Assembly: GCF_900114565.1 (NCBI RefSeq)
Contig: NZ_FOTM01000003.1
Location: forward strand, 156,674 to 220,673
Direction: 5' to 3'
Origin: Leifsonia sp. CL147
Lineage (GTDB): Bacteria > Actinomycetota > Actinomycetes > Actinomycetales > Microbacteriaceae
DNA length: 64,000 nucleotides
Under the pieces are notes generated by a model that searched no databases, was not told the origin of the DNA, and saw only the letters and a program-made list of their open reading frames with translations. A program made the translations under genes and the position numbers. Below are positions 58,133 to 64,000 of this stretch, one piece after another. Every line of letters begins with the position of its first letter. Position 1 is the first letter of the stretch.

Positions 58133-59139
58133 CCGACTCCAGAACCCGCGTGCTGGTGACCGGCGCAGGCGGCCCCGCCGGCGTCGCCGTCATCCGTTCC
58201 CTGCTGGCCCGCGACGACGTCGACGTGTTCGCGGCCGACATGGACGGCTGGGCCAGCGGGCTGTATCTGGTACCCGAGGACCGTCGCCGGATCGTTCCGG
58301 CGGGACGCTCCGACGGGTTCGTGGATGCGCTGATCGGGATGTGCCGGGACGACGCCATCCAGGTCCTGTTCTCCACGGTCGATGTCGAGCTCCCCGGGCT
58401 CGCGGCCCGCCGGACGGAGCTGGAGGCGGTCGGGACACAACTGGCCGCGCCGTCCCACGACACGCTGGTGACGTGCCTGGACAAGTTCGCCCTGGTCCAG
58501 CGGGTCGGCAGCCGGGCCGCCGTGCCCGAGACGCGGCTGCTGAACCGCGAAGGCGCCGGCGCCGACTGGACGTTCCCCGTCATCATCAAGCCGCGCAGCG
58601 GCGCAGGGTCGCGCGGCGTGCGCCTGATCGCGGACCGCGGCGAGCTGGAGGCGCTCGGCACGGACGAGAGCATCATCATCCAGGAGAACCTCCCGGGGGA
58701 GGAGTTCTCGGTGGATGTGCTCGCGGGCCTCGACGGCGAGGTCATCGCCGCGGTCCCGCGCTCCCGCGAGCGGGTCGACTCGGGGGTCTCGATCGCCGGA
58801 CGCACCGTGCGCCGGCCGGAGCTCTCGGACACAGCTGCCGCCGTCGCGCGCGCCATCGGACTGACCGGCGTGGCGAACGTCCAGCTGCGTTACAGCGCGG
58901 CCGGAATCCCCGCCCTGCTGGAGGTCAACCCGCGCTTCCCGGGCGCGATGCCGCTCACGATCGCCGCGGGCGTCGACATGCCGTCGCTGCTGCTGGATCT
59001 GGTCCTCGGCCGTCCCGTCCCTTCCGCTGTCGACTTCGCCGAGCTCGCCAACGTCCGCTTCCTGGAGGACGTCTTCCTCAGCCCCGCCGACGTGCTCGTC
59101 TCCGAGAACGCGGCGCACGCCGAGGGTTTCGAGGAGTGA
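58129..59139 (+). CDS. ATP-grasp carboxylate-amine ligase
   Basis: A 336-residue ATP-grasp enzyme. The N-terminal pre-ATP-grasp Rossmann-like domain has RVLVTGAGGPAGVAVIRSLL; the ATP-grasp fold follows with FPVIIKPRSGAGSRGVRLI, IIIQENLPGEEFSVDVLAGL and the metal-binding LLEVNPRFPGAMPLTIAAG. The layout is that of the carbamoyl-phosphate-synthase-like ligases that join a carboxylate (via acyl phosphate) to an amine. Substrates are unknown; with the upstream deacetylase it could couple a carboxylate to a newly freed amino group (inference). It overlaps its neighbours by 4 bp on each side, indicating coupled translation. Confidence 0.88.
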   Translation: MTDSRTRVLVTGAGGPAGVAVIRSLLARDDVDVFAADMDGWASGLYLVPEDRRRIVPAGRSDGFVDALIGMCRDDAIQVLFSTVDVELPGLAARRTELEAVGTQLAAPSHDTLVTCLDKFALVQRVGSRAAVPETRLLNREGAGADWTFPVIIKPRSGAGSRGVRLIADRGELEALGTDESIIIQENLPGEEFSVDVLAGLDGEVIAAVPRSRERVDSGVSIAGRTVRRPELSDTAAAVARAIGLTGVANVQLRYSAAGIPALLEVNPRFPGAMPLTIAAGVDMPSLLLDLVLGRPVPSAVDFAELANVRFLEDVFLSPADVLVSENAAHAEGFEE

Positions 59140-59909
59140 GCGCGACGGGAGCCGACCGGCTCTCCTCCGTCCTGCGGGGCGACCACCACGTCCACTCCAC
59201 CTTCTCGGACGACGCCCGCAGCACGCTGGCGGAGAACATCGCCGCCGCGTCCGCCGCGGGCCTCGAGACGGTACGCCTGACGGACCACGTGCGGGCGTCC
59301 ACGACCTGGGTGCCCGAGTTCGTCGCGGCCGTGGCCGCCGAGCGCATCCCGGACGGTCTCACTGTCTTGACCGGCGTCGAGGCGAAGCTGCTGGATGCGG
59401 CGGGCTCCGTCGACCTACCCGAGGGCTTGGTGGTCGGTCGCGGAGGTGTCGATGCGGTCGTCATCGGCGACCATCAGTTCCCCGGGGTCGACGGTCCCTG
59501 GTCGCCGACCATGACGCGCGAACGTCTGGCGGCGGGGCTCTCCGAGGATGACGCGCTCGACCTGATGATCGAGGCGAGCATCCGGGCGATGGAGCGAACT
59601 CCGCACGCGCAGCTGGCGCACTGGTTCTCGATCCTGCCGAAGGTCGGGCTCGACGAATCCCAGCTGGGCGCCCAGCGCCTGCTCGCCTGGGCACAGGCCG
59701 CAGCCGCGACCGGCACGATCGTCGAGGTGAACGAGAAGTGGGACTGCCCGGGCCCTGAGGCCATCGCCGCTCTCCTGGTGGCAGGTGCGCGTATCGTTGC
59801 CTCAACGGACAGCCACGTCGCCGCGGACGTCGGGCGCTATGAGCGAGTTCCGGCGTTGCTCGAAGCCGGCGCCCGTGCGGCGGCCGGAGAAACGGAGGAG
59901 GCACGATGA
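59136..59909 (+). CDS. PHP-domain hydrolase
   Basis: A 257-residue polymerase-and-histidinol-phosphatase (PHP) family enzyme. Metal ligands are in place: RGDHHVHSTFSDDARSTLAE (H-x-H), VRLTDHVRAS (Asp-His), LTGVEAKLLDAAG (Glu), VVIGDHQFPG (His), LAHWFSILPK (His) and RIVASTDSHVAADVGRYE (Asp-x-His). The set fits histidinol-phosphatase-like phosphoesterases, but the histidine pathway is not encoded here. Its presence between an ATP-grasp ligase and a two-component system suggests removal of a phosphate from a pathway intermediate (inference). The start is GTG at 59136, overlapping the ATP-grasp stop. Confidence 0.87.
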   Translation: MSATGADRLSSVLRGDHHVHSTFSDDARSTLAENIAAASAAGLETVRLTDHVRASTTWVPEFVAAVAAERIPDGLTVLTGVEAKLLDAAGSVDLPEGLVVGRGGVDAVVIGDHQFPGVDGPWSPTMTRERLAAGLSEDDALDLMIEASIRAMERTPHAQLAHWFSILPKVGLDESQLGAQRLLAWAQAAAATGTIVEVNEKWDCPGPEAIAALLVAGARIVASTDSHVAADVGRYERVPALLEAGARAAAGETEEAR

Positions 59910-60064
59910 GCCCCGTCGAACCGCCGGACGCGCTGCGTGAGCGCATCGAGGAGGAGCTGGAGCGGGACCGCCGCTGGGAGTTCCGGCTGCCGCTCTTCGG
60001 CGGCATCGCGATCCTGATCTGCGCGGCGATCGTCGTCGTCCGGGTGGTGTTCCTGCATGTCTGA
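59906..60064 (+). CDS. 52-residue single-TM protein in the signalling operon
   Basis: A short gene wedged between the PHP and response-regulator genes, overlapping both (4 bp and 8 bp). It encodes a charged N-terminal helix (ALRERIEEELERDRRWEFR) and one hydrophobic helix (IAILICAAIVVVRVVFL) ending H-V. Conserved overlaps on both sides indicate real translation. It could tether a partner to the membrane or act on the histidine kinase; nothing in the sequence decides this. Confidence 0.75.
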   Translation: MSPVEPPDALRERIEEELERDRRWEFRLPLFGGIAILICAAIVVVRVVFLHV

Positions 60065-60473
60065 TCAGGCGGACCGCACCCGGCGCGTGGTGATCGCGGA
60101 TGACGACGACGACATCCGTGGACTGATGACCATCGCAGCGAAGCGTGCGGGTGTAGAGATCGTCGCCGCCGTCGACAACGGCCACGCAGCGCTCGAAGCC
60201 GTCCGCCGCGGCGGTGTCGACCTGGTGGTCCTGGACATCTCGATGCCCGGGCTCAACGGTGTGGAGGTGGCCGAGGCGATGCGCGCCGATGAGCGAACGC
60301 TGCCCACGCTCATCCTGATGGTGTCGGCATCCGTGCAGCTGCTCACCGACCACGGCGTGGTCGCCGAACGGGCGGACAGCTTCCTGGTGAAGCCCTTCAG
60401 CCCGCGGGCACTGTCCACCCGCATCCGGGAGATGCTGCAGCTGGATGCGCAGCGGGTGGAGGAGTCCGCATGA
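60057..60473 (+). CDS. Single-domain response regulator
   Basis: A 138-residue stand-alone REC domain. The acidic cluster VVIADDDDDIRGLM, phospho-acceptor Asp60 in LVVLDISMPGLNGVEVAEAM, Ser in MVSASVQ and Lys in FLVKPFSPRAL are all present. There is no output domain. It may be a phosphate sink, a shuttle to the REC-PIG-L protein, or act by protein contact. The start is ATG at 60057, inside the small TM gene. The stop overlaps the kinase start. Confidence 0.92.
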   Translation: MSDQADRTRRVVIADDDDDIRGLMTIAAKRAGVEIVAAVDNGHAALEAVRRGGVDLVVLDISMPGLNGVEVAEAMRADERTLPTLILMVSASVQLLTDHGVVAERADSFLVKPFSPRALSTRIREMLQLDAQRVEESA

Positions 60474-62248
60474 CGCTCGACCGGTGGCTCAGCCGCATCC
60501 CCATCGATTCCCCGTCGCCGTTCATGAAGCAGCTGCCGACCATCGTCGGCTTCGCGATCGCCGTCCTGATCGCCCTGGTGCCGAACGAGATCCCCGTCGA
60601 CAGCGGGCTGCTCTTCGCCATCGGAAGCGCTGTGGTCGTCGTGGCGTCGATCTTCTCCTTCGTCATTCCGTGGAGCCGGTTCCACCCGCAGTGGGCGGTG
60701 CTCGTGCCGATCCTGTCGCTGCTGGCGATCGGGCTGCTCCGGATCGCGACCGGGGGATCCTCCTCGCCGTTCGGGGTGCTCATCCTGCTTCCGTTCGTCT
60801 GGATCGCGTCCGAAGAGGGGCGGACCAACATCCTGCTCGCCGTGCTCATGATCCTGATCGTGCTGGTGGCGCCGCTGCTCTTCAGCGGGCTCGCGAATTC
60901 GGGGGCGGACATCGTCCGCGCCTTCTTCGCTCCGGTCATCTACTGCCTCGTCGCGATCGTCATCAACGAGATCGCCCACCGGATGCGGACCCAGCTGGCC
61001 GCGGCGCGCGAGTCGAACGAGAAGCAGGAGACGCTCCTGTCCCAGGCGGTCACGGCCCAGGACGAGCTGGTGCTGAAGGAGGCGCGGCTCAAGACGGCCA
61101 ACCGCCTCATCCAGAGCATCTGGAACGCCGTCACCGAGCAGTCCGTGATCGGCACCGACCTTGACGGCCTCATCGACGTCTGGAATCCGGGCGCGGAGAA
61201 GATGCTCGGCCTCACCGAGAAACAGGTTCTCGACGGCCATCACCATGTGACCGAATTCCACCTGCCGTCCGAGCTCGCGCAGCGGATCGAGGACATGGAT
61301 GCGCGGTTCACCACCGTTGCCAGCAGCGACGAGTTCTCGGCGCTGGTGGACACGGTTCGCGCCGGTTCCGCCGACGTCCGCGACTGGACCTACGTCCGCC
61401 CCGACGGCAAGCAGGTCGCGGTCCAGGTCGCGGCCACGCCACGACTCGACGAGAACGGCCACCGCGTCGGCTTCATCTTCGTCGCGACGGACATGACCCA
61501 GGCCCGCGAGTTCGCCCGGCTGAAGGACGAGTTCGTCGGGCTCATCTCGCACGAGCTGCGCACGCCGCTCAGCTCGATCCTCGGCTACCTGGAGCTGATG
61601 CGCGACGACGAGGACGCTCCGCTGTCGGAGGAGCAGCTGCAGTACCTGAGCGTCGCAGAGCGCAACGCCCACCGGCTCCTCCGCCTCGTGGGCGACCTGC
61701 TGTTCACCGCGCAGGTGGAGTCCGGCCGCTTCCCCCTCGAGATCAAGGACGTGGAGCTCGACAGCGTCGTCTCCGCCTCCATCGAGTCCGCGCGGCCGAT
61801 CGCCCGCAACGCCGGCGTGACCCTGGTGAGCGACGTGCCCGAGCAGCGTCTCGACGTGCGCGGCGACCCCGTGCGCCTGGGCCAAGCGGTCGACAACCTC
61901 GTCTCCAACGCCCTCAAGTTCACCCCGGCCGGCGGGACCGTGACCGTTTCCTTGCGGCCCGACGGCCCGCAAGCGGTGATCGCCGTGACGGACACCGGGA
62001 TCGGGATTCCGGCGGTCGAGCTCGGCCGGCTCTCGCAGCGCTTCTTCCGCGCCTCCACGGCGACCCGCAATGCGGTTCCGGGCGTGGGGCTCGGCCTCAC
62101 GATCACGAAGGCCATCGTGACCGCGCACGGCGGCCGCCTCGACATCGCCAGCGAGGAGGGCGTCGGCACCTCCATCAGCATCGTCCTGCCGGTGGAGACG
62201 CCCCAGCCGGTGACCGAAGCGCTTCCGCAGGCGGAGCTGGCGCCGTGA
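60470..62248 (+). CDS. Membrane PAS-containing sensor histidine kinase
   Basis: A 592-residue kinase. Five to six hydrophobic helices occupy residues ~20-170 (VGFAIAVLIALVPNE, LLFAIGSAVVVVASIFSFVI, WAVLVPILSLLAIGLL, LLAVLMILIVLVAPLLFSG), then a coiled coil, a PAS domain (~215-330; GTDLDGLIDVWNPGAEKMLG), HisKA with His361 in LISHELRTPLSSILGYLELM, and HATPase (DNLVSNALKFTPAGGTVTVS, VTDTGIGIPAVEL, GVGLGLTITKAIVTAHGG). The likely partners are Asp60 of the upstream regulator and Asp59 of the REC-PIG-L enzyme. The start is ATG at 60470, overlapping the regulator stop. The signal is unknown. Confidence 0.93.
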   Translation: MTLDRWLSRIPIDSPSPFMKQLPTIVGFAIAVLIALVPNEIPVDSGLLFAIGSAVVVVASIFSFVIPWSRFHPQWAVLVPILSLLAIGLLRIATGGSSSPFGVLILLPFVWIASEEGRTNILLAVLMILIVLVAPLLFSGLANSGADIVRAFFAPVIYCLVAIVINEIAHRMRTQLAAARESNEKQETLLSQAVTAQDELVLKEARLKTANRLIQSIWNAVTEQSVIGTDLDGLIDVWNPGAEKMLGLTEKQVLDGHHHVTEFHLPSELAQRIEDMDARFTTVASSDEFSALVDTVRAGSADVRDWTYVRPDGKQVAVQVAATPRLDENGHRVGFIFVATDMTQAREFARLKDEFVGLISHELRTPLSSILGYLELMRDDEDAPLSEEQLQYLSVAERNAHRLLRLVGDLLFTAQVESGRFPLEIKDVELDSVVSASIESARPIARNAGVTLVSDVPEQRLDVRGDPVRLGQAVDNLVSNALKFTPAGGTVTVSLRPDGPQAVIAVTDTGIGIPAVELGRLSQRFFRASTATRNAVPGVGLGLTITKAIVTAHGGRLDIASEEGVGTSISIVLPVETPQPVTEALPQAELAP

Positions 62249-63081
62249 CCGACCGGCCGGCGGAGCTGACGATCGACGACCGCACGGTCGCCGTCGCCGT
62301 GGCGCAGTTCGCTCCCGGGGAGGACCGCATCCACAACCGGGATGTGGTGGCCGGCCTGATCGCGGTCGGCGCCTCCCGGGGCGCACGGCTGGTGGTCCTT
62401 CCGGAGTACTCGTCGTACTTCACCGATCCGCTCGGGCCCTCGTTCGCCCGCAACGCCGAGACGCTCGACGGCGACTTCGTCACCGCGCTGGCCGCGACGG
62501 CGCAGGAGCATCAGGTGTTCGCCGTGGCGGGGCTGGTGGAGCGGACGGACGCGCCGCGCAAGTTCTCGAACACGCTGGTCGCGGTGGCGCCCTCCGGGGA
62601 CGTGGTGGCGACGTACCGTAAGCAGCATCTCTACGACGCGTTCGGGGCGCAGGAGTCCGAGTGGGTCGTCCCGGGCGACCTGGACGAGCCGCAGACGTTC
62701 GAGGTGGACGGGATCGTCGTCGGGCTGCAGACCTGCTACGACCTGCGCTTCCCGGAAGTCACGCGCCGTCTCGCCGATGCAGGGGCCGACCTCGTGGCGG
62801 TGCCGGCCGAGTGGGTGCGCGGACCGCTGAAGGAGTTCCACTGGACCACTCTGCTGGCGGCCCGTGCGATCGAGAACACGCTGTACGTCGCGGCAGCCGA
62901 CCATCCGCCGGCGATCGGCGTCGGCGCGAGCGCCATCGTCGACCCGATGGGCGTCACCATCGCCGGCCTCGCCGACACGACGGGCGTCGCGGTCGCCGAA
63001 GTCTCGAGCGCCCGCGTGCGGTCCGTGCGCGACCGGAATCCGGCGCTGCGCCTGCGTCGCTACCGCGTCACCCCTCTGTAG
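62245..63081 (+). CDS. Nitrilase-superfamily amidase (omega-amidase / Nit type)
   Basis: A 278-residue C-N hydrolase with the complete catalytic triad: Glu54 (LVVLPEYSSYF), Lys126 (TYRKQHLYDAFGAQES) and Cys164 (VGLQTCYDLRFPEVTR). The motifs are closest to Nit1/Nit2-type amidases acting on 2-oxo-amides such as alpha-ketoglutaramate or deaminated glutathione. The start is GTG at 62245, overlapping the kinase stop by 4 bp, so it is the seventh coupled gene of the operon. An aminotransferase ends 14 bp away on the other strand; transaminase plus omega-amidase is a known pairing (glutaminase II pathway). Confidence 0.9.
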   Translation: MTDRPAELTIDDRTVAVAVAQFAPGEDRIHNRDVVAGLIAVGASRGARLVVLPEYSSYFTDPLGPSFARNAETLDGDFVTALAATAQEHQVFAVAGLVERTDAPRKFSNTLVAVAPSGDVVATYRKQHLYDAFGAQESEWVVPGDLDEPQTFEVDGIVVGLQTCYDLRFPEVTRRLADAGADLVAVPAEWVRGPLKEFHWTTLLAARAIENTLYVAAADHPPAIGVGASAIVDPMGVTIAGLADTTGVAVAEVSSARVRSVRDRNPALRLRRYRVTPL

Positions 63082-63094
63082 TCGCCGGCCGGCG

Positions 63095-64000
63095 TCAGCG
63101 GGGGAGCGCCGCCAGTCGCTGCGCCGCCTCCTCCAGCACGTCGATGCGCTTGCAGAAAGCGAACCGGACGAGGGATGCGGTGCGCGCGGCGTAGTCGCCC
63201 CGGCTGAACGCGCCGAGCGGCACCGCCACCACGCCCGCCAGGCCGGGCAGCCTGCGGCACAGCTCGACCGCATCCGGGAAGCCGAGCGGCGCAGCGTCCG
63301 CGACGACGAAGTACGTGCCGTCGGACGGGAACACGTCGAACCCCGCTGCGCGAAGACCGTCGGAGAGCACATCCCGCTTGTGGGCGAGGGCCTGCGCGAT
63401 GCCTGTGAAGTAGGCATCGGGGAGCCGCAGGCCGGCGGCGATGGCGGGCTGGAACGGCGCGCCGTTGACGTAGGTCAAGAACTGCTTCACGGCGAGCACG
63501 GCCGTGACGAGCTCGGCTGGGGCTGTGAGCCAGCCGACCTTCCATCCCGTCGTGTTGAAGGTTTTTCCGCCGGAGGAGATCGACACGGTCCGCTCGCGGG
63601 CGCCGGCCAGGGTCTCGATCGGGATGTGCTCGGGCCCGAAGGTCAGGTGCTCGTAGACCGAGTCCGTGACGATGACCGCGTCGTGCCGCTCGGCGAGCTC
63701 CACGATCGCGGTCAGCGTCGCCCGGTCGAGCACCGAGCCGGTCGGATTGTGCGGTGTGTTGACGAGGATGACGCGCGTGCGATCGGTCACCGTCTCGCGC
63801 AGCCGGTCGAGATCGGGAAGGAACCCGGGAGGCTCGAGCGGAACCGTCCGGTGGACTCCGCCCGCGAGCGAGATGATGGCGCCGTACTCGTCGTAGTACG
63901 GCTCGAAGGTGACGACCTCGTCGCCCGGCTCGAGCAGCGCGAGGAGGGTGGCCGCGATCGCTTCGGTGGCGCCCGCCGTGATCAGCACCTCCCGGTCGGG
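63095..64000 (-). CDS. Class I/II PLP-dependent aminotransferase (N-terminal part beyond window)
   Basis: The gene enters from the right edge with 301 residues visible. EVLITAGATEAIAATLLALL, EPYYDEYGAIISLAGG and ILVNTPHNPTGSVLDRATL are typical of the aminotransferase fold; SISSGGKTFNTTGWKVGWLT carries the PLP lysine; FAFCKRIDVLEEAAQRLAAL ends the protein. The closest groups by motif are the YbdL/kynurenine and N-succinyl-diaminopimelate (DapC-like) aminotransferases; the missing N-terminus prevents a choice. It is convergent with the omega-amidase-like gene. Confidence 0.92.
   Translation of the reverse strand, partial: PDREVLITAGATEAIAATLLALLEPGDEVVTFEPYYDEYGAIISLAGGVHRTVPLEPPGFLPDLDRLRETVTDRTRVILVNTPHNPTGSVLDRATLTAIVELAERHDAVIVTDSVYEHLTFGPEHIPIETLAGARERTVSISSGGKTFNTTGWKVGWLTAPAELVTAVLAVKQFLTYVNGAPFQPAIAAGLRLPDAYFTGIAQALAHKRDVLSDGLRAAGFDVFPSDGTYFVVADAAPLGFPDAVELCRRLPGLAGVVAVPLGAFSRGDYAARTASLVRFAFCKRIDVLEEAAQRLAALPR

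Overview
The window is a dense, high-GC stretch of an actinobacterial chromosome, most likely from the Microbacteriaceae (Leifsonia-like). The evidence is frequent GTG starts, TANNNT -10 boxes, the AdnAB nuclease in place of RecBCD, DUF3117/DUF3107/DUF2342 family proteins and the small Ada-AlkA fusion. I annotate 56 protein genes (two cut by the window edges) and one initiator tRNA. No CRISPR array, insertion sequence or prophage was seen.

Layout: 1-9 kb holds catabolic and repair genes (FAA hydrolase, glycosyltransferase, Ada-AlkA, FAD-linked oxidase, FKBP, TetR, VOC), then rpsO, ltrA and vanZ. 9-16 kb holds pnp with a structured leader, and an Lrp regulator divergent from a branched-chain 2-oxoacid dehydrogenase operon (E1a-E1b-E2). 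16-20 kb holds the divergent lysine genes dapD/dapE, a polytopic mannosyltransferase-like protein and DUF3117. 20-28 kb resembles the mycobacterial O-methyltransferase...tatB...mrp-DUF1003-MgtE_N-stress protein block, but has no sigE, rseA or htrA and carries a transporter plus PLP-decarboxylase pair between tatB and mrp. 28-32 kb holds aminopeptidase P, a PHP phosphoesterase and a secreted coiled-coil lytic protein. 32-52 kb is a conserved genome-maintenance block: DEAD helicase, ferritin-like protein, DUF3107, adnA-adnB, a degenerate kinase, nudC, uvrD2, a ThiF-like protein, a DUF2342 zincin-like protein, a PDZ-Lon protease and UPF0182. 52-57 kb holds DUF2277, two ROK regulators, an orphan membrane protein of relaxed composition and tRNA-fMet. 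57-63 kb is a seven-gene overlapping operon, followed by an aminotransferase.

The most novel-looking system is the 57.05-63.08 kb operon. It contains a response-regulator receiver fused to a PIG-L deacetylase, an ATP-grasp ligase, a PHP hydrolase, a 52-residue one-TM protein, a single-domain response regulator, a membrane PAS histidine kinase and a nitrilase-family amidase. Every junction overlaps by 4-8 bp. No DNA-binding output domain is present, so the phosphorelay appears to act on an enzyme pathway, perhaps one building or editing an amino-sugar or amide conjugate (inference).

Two genome-scale patterns recur. First, more than 20 start codons lie 6-7 nt downstream of a -10-like hexamer, which predicts leaderless mRNAs. 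Some divergent pairs (dapD/dapE, ltrA/vanZ) share 17-18 bp with overlapping -10 boxes. Second, several convergent gene junctions carry long palindromes, including two with compensating arm changes and a run of ACATTCGTSACGAATGT palindromes at 31.8-32.05 kb. A 4 x 64 bp tandem repeat at 1.42-1.68 kb supplies the C-terminus and stop codon of the Ada-AlkA gene.
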